A stretch of 64,000 nt of DNA from Micromonospora solifontis. Its GTDB lineage: Bacteria > Actinomycetota > Actinomycetes > Mycobacteriales > Micromonosporaceae. The position numbers were made by a program, and so were the translations under genes. Below, one piece after another: positions 37,610 to 47,500 of this stretch (positions are counted from its first letter, which is position 1; the number at the start of each line of letters is the position of its first letter). The stretch lies in assembly GCF_003725545.1 (NCBI RefSeq), contig NZ_RJLN01000029.1, positions 1 to 64,000 of the forward strand, read 5' to 3'. Under the pieces are notes generated by a model. The model was not told where the DNA came from and did no database searches. It worked only from the letters and a program-made list of their open reading frames with translations.

Positions 37610-38860
37610 TCACATCTTGCAGTCGGCCGACGGGGCGCGGAACGCCTCGGCCGCCGGAATGGTCTTGAGGATCTTCACGTAGTCCCACGGCTCGGAGACC
37701 TCGGCCTGCGGCTTCACCTGGGCCAGGTACGCGTCGTGGATGACCCGGTGGTCCTCGGCGCGGATCTTGCCGTTGCGCAGGAAGAGGTCGTTGACCTCCT
37801 TGCCTTCGAGCTTCTTGACCACGGCGTCCGCGTCGTCGGTGCCGGCGGCCTGCACCGCCTCCAGGTACTGCATGGCGGCGGAGTAGTTGGCCGCGTGCGC
37901 GAAGGACGGCCGGGTGCCGGTCTCCTTCTGGAACTTGTCGGCCCAGTCGCGGTTCTGCTGGTCGAAGTTCCAGTACCAGGCGTCGGTGTAGGTGGTGCCG
38001 GCGAGCGCGGCCGGGGTGAGCGAGTGGATGTCGGAGATGAACATCAGGCCCACGGCCAGGCCGATCCCCTTGTCCCGCAGCTTGAACTCGTTGTACTGCT
38101 TCACCACGTTGACCAGCTCGGCGCCGGCCTGCATGGTGCCCAGCACCTGCGGCTTCGGGTTCATCGCCGCGGCCTTGAGCAGGAACGACGAGTAGTCGCC
38201 GCTGGTGTTCGGGAACGGCGCGCCGTCCTTGCCGATGACCTGCCCGCCGGCGGCGGTGATCGCGGCGGAGAAGCTCTTCTCCATGTCCTGCCCGAAGGCG
38301 TAGTTCGGGTACAGGATGTACCAGTTCTTGCCGACCTGCTCGGTGGTCACCGTGCCGGTGCCGTGGGCCAGCATGTACGTGTCGTACGCGTAGTGGAAGG
38401 TGTACTTGTTGCAGCTCTTGCCGGTCAGGTCGGTGGTCGCCGCGCCGATGTTGAAGTAGAGCTTCTTCTTCTCCTTGGCCACATCGGCGACCTTGAGGGC
38501 GGCCGACGAGGTCGGCACGTCCAGGATGGCGTCCACGCCCTTGCGGTCGTACATCTCCTGGGCCTTGCTGTTCGCCACGTCCGGCTTGTTCTGGTGGTCG
38601 GCGGTCTCCACGGTGATGTCCTTGGTGATCGCCTTGTCGCCGTACTTGGCCTTGAAGTCGGCGATGGCCATCTCCACGGCCTTGACCGAGTTCTTCCCGG
38701 ACAGCTCCGAGTAGGCCCCGGACTGGTCGTTCAACACGCCCAGCACGATCTTGTCGCCGCTCAGCTTCGAGTCGCCACCGGACTGCGGGCCACCTCCGCC
38801 GCAGCCGGCGACCAGCAGCACAGCCGCCGAGGCGGCGGCCACACCCACGCTCTTCCGCAT
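37610..38860 (-). CDS. ABC transporter substrate-binding lipoprotein (Peripla_BP_6)
   Basis: 416 residues. Lipoprotein signal MRKSVGVAAASAAVLLVAGC with the lipobox Cys at residue 20 and a Gly/Ser linker. The mature part is a type I periplasmic-binding fold of the Leu/Ile/Val family (KIVLGVLNDQSGAYSELSGKN, then GVDAILDVPTSSAALKVADV). It delivers ligand to LivH-LivM. Ligand could be branched-chain amino acids, but homologues also take urea, amides or aromatic acids; sequence alone does not decide. It lies between livF and livH in the operon, with a small GC palindrome in the 46-base gap to livF. Confidence 0.92.
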   Translation of the reverse strand: MRKSVGVAAASAAVLLVAGCGGGGPQSGGDSKLSGDKIVLGVLNDQSGAYSELSGKNSVKAVEMAIADFKAKYGDKAITKDITVETADHQNKPDVANSKAQEMYDRKGVDAILDVPTSSAALKVADVAKEKKKLYFNIGAATTDLTGKSCNKYTFHYAYDTYMLAHGTGTVTTEQVGKNWYILYPNYAFGQDMEKSFSAAITAAGGQVIGKDGAPFPNTSGDYSSFLLKAAAMNPKPQVLGTMQAGAELVNVVKQYNEFKLRDKGIGLAVGLMFISDIHSLTPAALAGTTYTDAWYWNFDQQNRDWADKFQKETGTRPSFAHAANYSAAMQYLEAVQAAGTDDADAVVKKLEGKEVNDLFLRNGKIRAEDHRVIHDAYLAQVKPQAEVSEPWDYVKILKTIPAAEAFRAPSADCKM

Positions 38861-38906
38861 GTCAATCCCCTTCGTACCGCGCGGTCCGCGCGGGTCAGCC
38901 GTCGTT

Positions 38907-39599
38907 TCAGATGCCGAGGTACGCCAGCAGCTCGCGCTCCCGCGAGCGCACCTCGGAGTTGTCCATCGCCTCCGCGATCCGTCCCTCGGCCAGCAGGTAG
39001 TGCCGGTCGGCGACGCCGGTGGCGAAGTGCAGGTTCTGCTCGACCAGCAGCACGGTCACGCCGTGCTGCTTGGCCTCCCGCAGCAGGTCGCCGACCTGCT
39101 GCACGAGCAGCGGCGACAGCCCCTCGGTGGGCTCGTCGCAGAGCAGCAGCCGGGCGCCCATCCGGAGCACCCGGGCCAGGGCGAGCATCTGCTGCTCGCC
39201 GCCGGAGAGCATGGTGGCCGCCGAGTCGCGCCGGGTGTGCAGCGCCGGGAACGCCTCGTAGATCCGGTCCAGGGACCACGGGTCGGGGCCGACCCGGGGC
39301 GGCAGGGTGAGGTTCTCGGTGACGGTCAGCGTCGCGTACGCGCCGCGGTCGTCCGGGACCCAGCCGAGCCCCGCCCGGGCCCGCTTGTACGCCGGCAGCC
39401 GGGTGACGTCCCGGCCGTCGAGGGTGATCGTGCCGCGCTGGCCCGGGTGCAGCCCCATCACGCTGCGCAGCAGGGTGGACTTGCCGGCCCCGTTGCGGCC
39501 GACCAGGGTGACCACCTCGCCGGCGGCCACCTCCAGGCTCACCTCCCGCAGCACCTGCGCCTCGCCGTACCAGGCGGAGAGGTTCTCAATGCGCAGCAT
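38907..39599 (-). CDS. livF: branched-chain amino-acid ABC transporter ATPase LivF
   Basis: 230 residues. Walker A GRNGAGKST, signature LSGGEQQML, Walker B RLLLCDEPTEGLSP and the switch His region VLLVEQNLHFA are complete. The short form with PTEGLSP is typical of LivF. Its ATG at 39599 overlaps the end of livG by 14 bases. Confidence 0.95.
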   Translation of the reverse strand: MLRIENLSAWYGEAQVLREVSLEVAAGEVVTLVGRNGAGKSTLLRSVMGLHPGQRGTITLDGRDVTRLPAYKRARAGLGWVPDDRGAYATLTVTENLTLPPRVGPDPWSLDRIYEAFPALHTRRDSAATMLSGGEQQMLALARVLRMGARLLLCDEPTEGLSPLLVQQVGDLLREAKQHGVTVLLVEQNLHFATGVADRHYLLAEGRIAEAMDNSEVRSRERELLAYLGI

Positions 39600-40347
39600 C
39601 CGCGGCTCCCAGGTAGGCGGTGATGACCCGCTCGTCGGCCCGGACCTGCTCGTACGGCCCCTCGACCAGCACCTTGCCGGCCTGCAGGACGGTCACGGTG
39701 TCGGCGAGCCGGCCGACGACGCTCATGTTGTGCTCGACCATCACCACGGTCCGGCCCTTGCGGACGGCGGCGATCAGGCCGACGGTGCGATCGACGTCCT
39801 CCAGCCCCATCCCGGCGGTGGGCTCGTCGAGCAGCAGCACCTTGGGGTCGAGGGCGAGGGCGATGGCCAGCTCCAGGGCCCGCTTGCGGCCGTACGCCAG
39901 CGCCTCGGCCGGCGCCTCCGCCAGCTCGGCGAGGTCGACCATGGCGAGCAGCTCGTCGGCCCGGTCCCGGTAGCGGCGCATCAGCGTGGCCGAGCGCCAG
40001 AACCGCCAGCCCAGCCCGCTGGGCGACTGGAGGGCCAGCTGCACGTGCTCCCGGGCGGAGAGCTGCGGGAAGAGGCTGGTGATCTGGAAGGAGCGGGCCA
40101 CGCCCAGCCGGGCGACCCGCTCCGGCGGCAGGCCGGTGATGTCCCGGCCGTCCAGCTCAATCCGCCCGCCGCTGGCCGGCAGGAAGCCGGTGAGCAGGTT
40201 GAACAGGGTGGTCTTGCCGGCGCCGTTCGGCCCCACCAGGGCGTGCACGGTCTCCGGCGCCACGTCGAGGTCGACCCCGTCGACGGCCCGGAAGCCCCGG
40301 AAGTCCCGGGTCAGCCCACGGGCCGACAGGATCGCTTGCCCGGCCAT
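39586..40347 (-). CDS. livG: branched-chain amino-acid ABC transporter ATPase LivG
   Basis: 253 residues. Walker A GPNGAGKTT, a LivG-type signature region (EALAYGRKRALELAIALALD, where the usual LSGGQ is degenerate as in LivG), Walker B KVLLLDEPTAGMGLEDVDRT and the His switch VMVEHNMSVV. First gene of the Liv operon; the 228-base gap upstream holds its promoter and the terminator of the neighbouring monooxygenase. Confidence 0.94.
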   Translation of the reverse strand: MAGQAILSARGLTRDFRGFRAVDGVDLDVAPETVHALVGPNGAGKTTLFNLLTGFLPASGGRIELDGRDITGLPPERVARLGVARSFQITSLFPQLSAREHVQLALQSPSGLGWRFWRSATLMRRYRDRADELLAMVDLAELAEAPAEALAYGRKRALELAIALALDPKVLLLDEPTAGMGLEDVDRTVGLIAAVRKGRTVVMVEHNMSVVGRLADTVTVLQAGKVLVEGPYEQVRADERVITAYLGAADAAH

Positions 40348-40483
40348 CGCCTCACCCTCCGCAGGTGCGTCCGGCGACGACCAGGTCGGTGACCACGGTC
40401 ACAGGGTCGTCGCGTGCAGGAAACCTACGGTGCGCCGAAGCGGTCGAGCCATGTCGATCGCCCACACATTCGGGCGGCGTCGA

Positions 40484-40514
40484 GCGGGCCCGCCCTCCAT
40501 AGGGACGGGCCCGC
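40484..40514 (-). terminator. hairpin after the FAD monooxygenase gene
   Basis: GCGGGCCCG at 40484-40492 pairs with CGGGCCCGC at 40506-40514; the inner bases CCCT/AGGG extend the stem. It lies 62 bases past the monooxygenase stop and before the Liv promoter region. Confidence 0.6.
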
Positions 40515-40575
40515 GCGCCCCTTTCGACCGGGCCCGACCGGGATCGGCGAGCGTCGACATGTGGCGCCGCCACCG

Positions 40576-41775
40576 TCACCGGGTGGCGGCGTACTCCGGC
40601 AGGGTGAGGCCGTCGGCGTGGCTGAAGAACAGCTTGGTGGCGAGCCCGCGCAGCGGGCGGGAGGTCATCGCCCGCATGGACGCGTCCCGCATCCGGATCG
40701 CGGTCCGGCTGGCCGGCAGGAACCCGGAGATCCCGCCGCCCGGCAGCTCCTGCCCCTTCTTGACGTGCGCCCGCAGCAGCTCCTCGTACCGGCGGTACGC
40801 GACCCGGTGGTCACCCCCGGCGGCGGCCAGCTCCCCGGCCAGCAGGTACGCCCCGACCAGGGAGAGGCTGGTGCCCTGCCCGGTCAGCGGGGAGGGGCAC
40901 CAGGCGGCGTCGCCGAGCAGCGCCACCCGCCCGGCACTCCAGGAGTCCATCCGCACCTGCCCGTACCGGTCGAAGTAGAAGTCCGGCGCGTCGCCCATCG
41001 CGGCCAGCAGCTCGGCGGCGCGCCAGCCGACGTCGGCGAAGCGCGCCGCGAGCAGCCGCTGCTGGGCCGCCCGGTCCCGGCGGTCCACGTCCAGTTCCGG
41101 CGAGGCGAAGCTGAAGAAGGCGCTGGACCGGCCGTGCCGGTTCGGGCGGGTGCCGACCACCCGGCCGCCGGGGGCGTTGTGCAGCAGGAACCAGCCGGTC
41201 TCGTCCGGGTTCGGGGTGGTGAAGTACGCCAGGTACGCCCCCAGCGGCCGGACGTACGCCGATTCGGGGCCGAAGGCGAGGGCCCGGGTGCGCGAGTGCG
41301 AGCCGTCCGCGCCGACCACCAGGTCGACGGTGCGCGGCGCGGAGCGGGTGAAGGTGAGCCGCACCCCCTCGTCGGTCTGGGTGAGCGACTCGATCGAGTC
41401 GTCGAAGACGTACTCCACGTCGGCGCGGGTCTTCTCGTACAGCAGCCGGGCCAGGTCGCCGCGCTCGATCTCGATGTCGGCGACGATGCCCTCGCCGGCG
41501 AAGGCATGCACCGGCATCCGGGCGCGCACCTCGCCCCGCGCGTCCACGTACGCCAGGCCCTGCTCGCGGACGCACTCGGCCCGGATCCGGTCGGTCAACC
41601 CCATCCGCCCGACCACCTCGCGGGCGGTCCCCCGCACGTCGACCGCCTGCCCGCCGGGGCGCAGCCCCGGTGTGCGTTCCACCACCGTGACGGCGAAGCC
41701 GTACCGGCGCAGCCAGAAGGCCAGGGCGGGGCCGGCGATGCCGGCGCCGGAGATGAGTACCGTCCTGTCGTTCAT
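40576..41775 (-). CDS. FAD-dependent monooxygenase (class A, TetX/PHBH-like)
   Basis: 399 residues, intact. FAD Rossmann motif ISGAGIAGPALAFWLRRYG at the N-terminus with the ribose-binding Glu in VVERTPGLRPGG, the DG motif LVVGADGSHSRTRALAF in the middle and the GD motif GRVALLGDAAWCPSPLTGQG in the C-terminal half. Such enzymes hydroxylate aromatic or polyketide substrates and some inactivate antibiotics. Divergent from a GntR-TetR fusion regulator, so probably inducible by its substrate. Confidence 0.9.
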   Translation of the reverse strand: MNDRTVLISGAGIAGPALAFWLRRYGFAVTVVERTPGLRPGGQAVDVRGTAREVVGRMGLTDRIRAECVREQGLAYVDARGEVRARMPVHAFAGEGIVADIEIERGDLARLLYEKTRADVEYVFDDSIESLTQTDEGVRLTFTRSAPRTVDLVVGADGSHSRTRALAFGPESAYVRPLGAYLAYFTTPNPDETGWFLLHNAPGGRVVGTRPNRHGRSSAFFSFASPELDVDRRDRAAQQRLLAARFADVGWRAAELLAAMGDAPDFYFDRYGQVRMDSWSAGRVALLGDAAWCPSPLTGQGTSLSLVGAYLLAGELAAAGGDHRVAYRRYEELLRAHVKKGQELPGGGISGFLPASRTAIRMRDASMRAMTSRPLRGLATKLFFSHADGLTLPEYAATR

Positions 41776-41871
41776 CAGAGCGCTCCCGAGTTCGTGCGTA
41801 CACCGTCAACCCGGCCCGCGCCGGGTCTGCGTCGGACGGTATGCGCGCGGCGTTCCCCGCGCCCGCGGCGA

Positions 41872-41929
41872 ACTAGTACGCTGCGCCCACGAGGGCCGGC
41901 CGGCCCCGCTCGCACTAGTACGCTCCGCC
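41872..41929. promoter_or_regulatory. direct repeats in the divergent regulator/monooxygenase promoter
   Basis: ACTAGTACGCTGCGCC at 41872-41887 and ACTAGTACGCTCCGCC at 41914-41929 differ at one base and start 42 bases apart, four helical turns. Each begins with the palindrome ACTAGT. The second copy lies just upstream of the regulator's GGGGAGG ribosome site, so binding there would repress its own gene. Confidence 0.7.
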
Positions 41930-41942
41930 GGGGAGGACCGCG

Positions 41943-42941
41943 ATGACCGGTGTCGAGCCGCCGTACCGGCGGATCGCCGCGGAGATCCGCCGCCGCATCG
42001 ACCTCGGGGAGCTGCGCCCCGGCGACCCGGTGCCCTCGGCCCGCCGGCTCACCCGCGAGCACGGGGTGGCGATCGCCACCGCCACCAAGGTCCTCGCCCT
42101 GCTCCGCGACGAGGGCCTCGTGCTGACCCGACCGGGTGCGGGCACCGTGGTCGCCCCGGCCCACCGGCCCTCCGGGCCGGGCACGTCCACCGCCGCGCCG
42201 CGACCCGGGACCGCCGGGGCGCCGTCCGGCCCGCGGCGCGGCCCGGACGGCGGTGAGCCGGAGCTGAGCCGGGACGCCTTGATCCGTCGGGCCGTCGCCC
42301 GCGCCGACGCGGGCGGCCTCGGCGCGGTCTCCATGCGCCAACTCGCCGCCGAGCTGGGCACGGCCACCATGTCGCTCTACCGGCACGTACGCGGCCGGGA
42401 CGACCTGATCCTCGCCATGGCCGACGCGGTGCTGGGCGACGCCCCGCTGCCCGCCGTGCCGCCGGCCGGCTGGCGGGCCCGGCTCGACCTGCTGGCCCGG
42501 GCGCAGTGGGCGGTCTACCGGCGGCACCCCTGGCTGCCGCACGTCATCTCGATGGCCCGCCCGCAGCCGCTGCCCAACGGCATGGGGCACACCGAGTGGG
42601 CGCTGCGGGCCACCGACGGACTGGGCCTGGACCGGCACGTGCGCTGGCACGTGACGATCACCCTGATGGCGTACGTGCGGGGCATCGCCACCAACCTGGA
42701 GCCGGGCGAGCAGGCGGTGCAGGACACCGGCCTCAGCGACGACCAGTGGGTGGACCGTCACCGGGACACCTTCCAGCGCATGTTCAGCACCGGTGGCCTC
42801 ACCAGGATGGCCGCGCTGACCGGCCCGGGCCAGGTCGACATCGACCTGGAGACCGTCTTCGACTTCGGCCTGCGTCGCCTCCTCGACGGCTACGCCGCCC
42901 TGATCGAGGGCCGCGACGGCGAGGCCGGCCCGGGCCGCTGA
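41943..42941 (+). CDS. dual DNA-binding regulator: GntR winged helix fused to TetR
   Basis: 332 residues. Residues about 5-70 are a GntR winged helix (YRRIAAEIRRRIDLGELRPG through LRDEGLVLTRPGAGTVVA). A Pro/Gly-rich linker (about 72-105) leads to a TetR helix-turn-helix (RDALIRRAVARADAGGLGAV then MRQLAAELGTATMSLYRHVR) and a TetR_C_1-type ligand domain with WLPHVISMARPQPLPNGM. ATG 41943 follows GGGGAGG. Such fusions occur in actinobacteria and mostly face the enzyme they control, here the intact flavin monooxygenase. Confidence 0.9.
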   Translation: MTGVEPPYRRIAAEIRRRIDLGELRPGDPVPSARRLTREHGVAIATATKVLALLRDEGLVLTRPGAGTVVAPAHRPSGPGTSTAAPRPGTAGAPSGPRRGPDGGEPELSRDALIRRAVARADAGGLGAVSMRQLAAELGTATMSLYRHVRGRDDLILAMADAVLGDAPLPAVPPAGWRARLDLLARAQWAVYRRHPWLPHVISMARPQPLPNGMGHTEWALRATDGLGLDRHVRWHVTITLMAYVRGIATNLEPGEQAVQDTGLSDDQWVDRHRDTFQRMFSTGGLTRMAALTGPGQVDIDLETVFDFGLRRLLDGYAALIEGRDGEAGPGR

Positions 42942-42959
42942 CCGGCTGCGGCCGGAACG

Positions 42960-43997
42960 TCAGCCGGCCAGCGCGTCCAGCGCCAGGTCCACGTCCTCCT
43001 CGGTGGTGTAGAGGTGGAACGAGGCGCGGACCCGGCCCGCCCGGACCGCCGCGCGCACCCCCGCCCGGGCCAGCCTCTCCTGCGCGCCGGGCACCTCCAC
43101 CGTCACGATCGCGCTGTCGCCGGACGGCCGGCCCAGCCCGGTCAGGAACCGGTTGGCCAGCGCGACGTCGTGCGCGTGGACGGCGGGCAGCCCGATCTCG
43201 GCGAGCAGTTCCAGGGCCGGCGCCGCCCCGACCCAACTGAACCAGGCCGGGGAGATGTCGAACCGCCGGGCGTCCTCGGCGAGCCGGAGCGGCGGGCCGT
43301 AGTAGGAGGCGTGCGGGTCGGCGCCCGCGTACCAGTTCGCGGCGTCGGGCCGCATCCGGTCACGCAGCCCGGGGGCCAGGTAGGCGAAGGCCACCCCCCG
43401 CGGCGCCATCAACCACTTGTACGCGGACACCACCACCGCGTCCGCCCGGGCGGCCGCGAACGGCAGCCAGCCGCAGCCCTGGGTGGCGTCCACCGCCACG
43501 AGGGCGCCGTGCGCCCGGGCCGCCGCGACGATCTCCTCGTACGGGGCGACCGTGCCGTCGGCGGACTGCACCAGGCTGAACGCCACCAGGTCGGTGCCGG
43601 CGTCGATGGCCTCGACCAGCCCGGCGGCCGGCACCGTCCGCACCCGCACCCCGCGCTCCTCCTGCACCAGCCAGGGGAAGAGGTTGGAGGTGAACTCGAT
43701 CTCCGGCACCAGCACGGTCGCGCCGGCCGGCAGCGCGGCGGCGACCGGGGCCAGCAACTGCGAGGCGGTGCTGCCGATCGCCACGTCGGCCGGGGCCACC
43801 CCGACCAGGCCGGCGAACGCGGTCCGCGCCCGGCCGACCGACTCGGCCCAGCCTTCCCACGAGACCCGCCCCACCCGCCAGTCGGCGAGCACGTCCTGCA
43901 CCGCCGTCCAGGCCGGTTCGGGCGGCAACCCGTACGTGGCGGTGTTCAGCCACCCGGGGTCCGGCTGCCACAGCTTCTGCGCCTGCTCGAGTTCCAT
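42960..43997 (-). CDS. PLP-dependent aminotransferase class V (cysteine desulfurase/isopenicillin epimerase-like)
   Basis: 345 residues. The fold-type I core shows VDATQGCGWLPF (Asp contacting PLP N1, here followed by Gln-Gly-Cys), and the PLP lysine in VVSAYKWLMAPRGVAF. N-terminal LNTATYGLPP and GSTASQLLAPVAAAL position the cofactor phosphate. The family includes desulfurases, kynureninase-like and epimerase-like enzymes; the HQ motif of true cysteine desulfurases is replaced by TQG, so desulfurase activity is doubtful. Start ATG 43997 (MELEQAQKLW) chosen as the first with family similarity. Convergent with the regulator upstream, with no clear partner. Confidence 0.88.
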   Translation of the reverse strand: MELEQAQKLWQPDPGWLNTATYGLPPEPAWTAVQDVLADWRVGRVSWEGWAESVGRARTAFAGLVGVAPADVAIGSTASQLLAPVAAALPAGATVLVPEIEFTSNLFPWLVQEERGVRVRTVPAAGLVEAIDAGTDLVAFSLVQSADGTVAPYEEIVAAARAHGALVAVDATQGCGWLPFAAARADAVVVSAYKWLMAPRGVAFAYLAPGLRDRMRPDAANWYAGADPHASYYGPPLRLAEDARRFDISPAWFSWVGAAPALELLAEIGLPAVHAHDVALANRFLTGLGRPSGDSAIVTVEVPGAQERLARAGVRAAVRAGRVRASFHLYTTEEDVDLALDALAG

Positions 43998-44126
43998 GCC
44001 GCCGACGCTAGCCGCGCCGACGGGGTCCCGGTCAGCGCCAATCACCCGGTCGTGGCCTGGCCGGACGCTGGTGTCACCGGATCACGACGGATAGCGTCAG
44101 CGTCGCGTCCACTCCGGAGGTCACCG

Positions 44127-44468
44127 ATGATTCTCGAGATCCGCACCTACCGCCTGAAGCCCGGCACGATCGACGAGTTCGTCCGGGTGATGCGGGAGGA
44201 GGCCAGCCCGCTGCTCGGCCGCTTCGGCATCCGGGTGGTGGCCGCCGGGGCCTCCCTGGTCCGCGAGGACGGCCATGAGGAGGCGTACCTGATCCGGGGG
44301 TTCCCGTCGCTGGCGGTCCGGGACGAGCAGGAGGCGGCGTTCTACGGCAGCGACGCCTGGCGGGACGGCCCCCGCGAGGCGATCCTGTCCCGCATCGAGA
44401 GCTACCACACCGTGGTGCTGGAGACCTCCGACGCCGCCGGCGACGTGCTCTGCGGCCACCGACCCTGA
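44127..44468 (+). CDS. NIPSNAP-family protein
   Basis: 113 residues, a ferredoxin-like alpha/beta barrel. MILEIRTYRLKPGTIDEFVR is the NIPSNAP signature, and the C-terminal HTVVLETSDAAGD closes the domain. Function in bacteria is unknown; members are often near oxidoreductases. ATG 44127 has GGAGG six bases upstream. Confidence 0.9.
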   Translation: MILEIRTYRLKPGTIDEFVRVMREEASPLLGRFGIRVVAAGASLVREDGHEEAYLIRGFPSLAVRDEQEAAFYGSDAWRDGPREAILSRIESYHTVVLETSDAAGDVLCGHRP

Positions 44469-44525
44469 CCCCGGACCGCACCGCTGTCCGCGCCAGACCG
44501 GCCAGGGGCGCGCTCGAATGCGGAT

Positions 44526-44558
44526 GTGGTGGCCTCCCGCCGTCGGCGAGGCCACCAC
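44526..44558. terminator. bidirectional hairpin between NIPSNAP gene and dnaE
   Basis: GTGGTGGCCTC at 44526-44536 pairs perfectly with GAGGCCACCAC at 44548-44558. Outer bases GCGCTCGA (near 44511-44518) and TCGAGCGC (near 44567-44574) can extend the stem. Confidence 0.75.
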
Positions 44559-44597
44559 TTCCCGGATCGAGCGCGATCTCGGCGGCGGCGGAGCGGG

Positions 44598-47500
44598 TCA
44601 GCTGACGTTGGCGGGGCCGAGGACGCTCTTCAGGTCGCCCATCAGGGCGGTGGTGGCGGCGACCCGGAACGGGCCGAGGCGCAGCGTGGTGACCTTGCCG
44701 CCGTTGAGCAGCTTGACGTGCACCTCGGTGTCGCCGGGGTGCAGCACCAGGGTCTCCTTGAGCTTCTCCACCAGCGGCGGGGTGCACCGGTGCACCGGGA
44801 TGGTGAGGGTGACCGGCTTGTTCGCCGGGTTGCTGCTGATGTCCGGCATGGACATGTCCATCGCCATGATCCGCGGGATGTCGTCGCGCCGGTCGACCCG
44901 CCCCTTGACCACCACGATCGCGTCCTCGGCGATGTACTGGCCGATCACCTCGTAGGTGTTGGGGAAGAAGAGCGTCTCGACCCCACCGGCCAGGTCCTCC
45001 AGGGTGGCCGACGCCCAGGCCCGGCCCTGCTTGGTGACCCGGCGCTGCACCCCGGAGAGGATGCCGGCCAGGGTGACCACGGCGCCGTCGGGCACCGCGC
45101 CCTCCTCGGCGAGCGAGGCGATGGTGGTGTCGGCCGCCGCGTTGAGGATGTGCTCCAGGCCGAACAGCGGGTGGTCGGAGACGTACAGGCCGAGCATCTC
45201 GCGCTCGAAGGCGAGCTTGTCGCGCTTGTCCCACTCCCCCTCGGCGATGGTCGGCATGACCGTGGTGCTGCCGCCGGTCTCGGCCTCGCCGAAGCCGGCG
45301 CCGAAGAGGTCGTACTGGCCGACGGCCTCCTTGCGCTTGACGTCGGCGTACGCGTCGATCGCGTCGGCGTGCACCGCCAGCAGGCCCTTGCGCGGGTGGC
45401 GCATCACGTCGAACGCCCCGGCCTTGATCAGCGATTCGATGGTCTTCTTGTTGCAGACCACCGCGTCCACCTTGGACAGGAAGTCGTAGAAGTCGGCGTA
45501 CGCGCCCTTCTCCTCCCGGCACCGCATGATCGAGGTGACCACGTTCGCGCCGACGTTGCGGATGGCCGCCAGGCCGAACCGGATGTCCTTCCCGACCGGG
45601 GTGAACGGCCCGGCCGAGGTGTTCACGTCCGGCGGCAGCACCTGGATGCCCATCCGGCGGCACTCGGCGAGATAGAGCGCCATCTTGTCCTTGTCGTCGC
45701 CGACGGAGGTGAGCAGCGCCGCCATGTACTCGGCCGGGTAGTGCGCCTTGAGATACGCCGTCCAGTACGAGACCAGCCCGTACGCGGCCGAGTGCGCCTT
45801 GTTGAAGGCGTAGCCGGCGAACGGGACGAGGACGTCCCAGACGGCCTGGATGGCCTGGTCGGAGTAGCCGCGTTCGCGGCAGCCGTCCCGGAACGGGATG
45901 AACTCCTTGTCGAGGATCTCCTTCTTCTTCTTGCCCATCGCCCGGCGCAGCAGGTCGGCCTGGCCGAGGCTGTAGCCGGCGAGGATCTGCGCGGCGCGCT
46001 GCACCTGCTCCTGGTAGACGATCAGGCCGTAGGTGGGCGCGAGGATCTCCCGCAGCGGCTCCTCCAGCTCCGGGTGGATCGGGGTGATCTCCTGGAGCCC
46101 GTTCTTGCGCAGCGCGTAGTTGGTGTGCGAGTCGACGCCCATCGGGCCGGGCCGGTAGAGGGCCAGCACGGCGGAGATGTCCTCGAAGTTGTCCGGCTTC
46201 ATCAGCCGCAGCAGCGAGCGCATCGGCCCGCCGTCGAGCTGGAACACGCCCAGCGTGTCACCGCGGGCGAGCAGCTCGTAGGCGGCCTTGTCGTCCAGCG
46301 GCAGGGCCAGCAGGTCCAGCTCCTTGTTGTGGTTGAGCTGGATGTTCTTGACCGCGTCGTCAATGATCGTCAGGTTGCGCAGGCCGAGGAAGTCCATCTT
46401 CAGCAGCCCGAGCGACTCGCAGGTCGGGTAGTCGAACTGCGTGATGATCACGCCGTCGGAGTCGCGCCGCATCAGCGGGATGTGTTCGATGATCGGCTCG
46501 GCGGACATGATCACGCCGGCCGCGTGCACGCCGGTCTGGCGGATCAGGCCCTCGATGCCCTTCGCGGTCTCGATGACCTTCTTGACGTCCGGGTCGGACT
46601 CGTAGAGGCCGCGGATCTCGCCGGCTTCGGCGTAGCGCGGGTGCTTCGGGTCGAAGATGCCGGACAGCGGGATGTCCTTGCCCATCACCGCCGGGGGCAT
46701 CGCCTTGGTGATCCGGTCGCCCACCGCGTACGGGTAGCCCAGCACCCGGGCCGAGTCCTTGATCGCGGCCTTCGCCTTGATCGTGCCGAAGGTGGCGATC
46801 TGCGCGACCTTGTCCTCGCCCCACTTGTCGGTGACGTACCGGATCACCTCACCGCGCCGGCGCTCGTCGAAGTCGATGTCGACATCCGGCATGGAGACCC
46901 GCTCGGGGTTGAGGAACCGCTCGAAGATCAGGCCGTGCGGGATCGGGTCCAGGTCGGTGATGCCCAGCGCGTACGCGACCAGCGAGCCGGCGGCCGAGCC
47001 ACGGCCCGGGCCCACCGCGATGCCCTGGCTCTTCGCCCACTGGATGAAGTCGGCGACCACGAGGAAGTACGACGGGAAGCCCATCTGGATGATGACGCCC
47101 AGCTCGTACTCCGCCTGGACGACGTGCCCCTCCGGGATGCCGTTCGGGAAGCGGCGCTGCAACCCCGCGAACGTCTCCTTGCGGAACCAGGACTCCTCGG
47201 TCTCCCCCTCCGGGATGGGGAAGCGCGGCATCAGGTTGTGGAACTCGAACATCCCGGCCGGGTCGACCTTCTCGGCGACCAGCAGGGTGTTGCGGCAGCC
47301 CTGCTGCCACAGCTCGGACGAGTCGACCGCGCGCATCTGCTCGGCGGACTTCACGAAGTAGCCGCCGCCCTCGAACCGGAACCGGTTGGGGTCGGCGATG
47401 TTGCTGCCGGTCTGCACGCAGAGCAGCACGTCGTGCGCCTCGGCCTGCGCCTCGTGCGTGTAGTGCGAGTCGTTCGTGACCACCGGCGGGATGTCGAGCT

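Noticed and set aside
40348..40575. Cobalamin riboswitch upstream of the Liv operon
   Set aside because: The presence of a B12-binding protein in the operon prompted the search, but no B12-box-like conserved element was seen.
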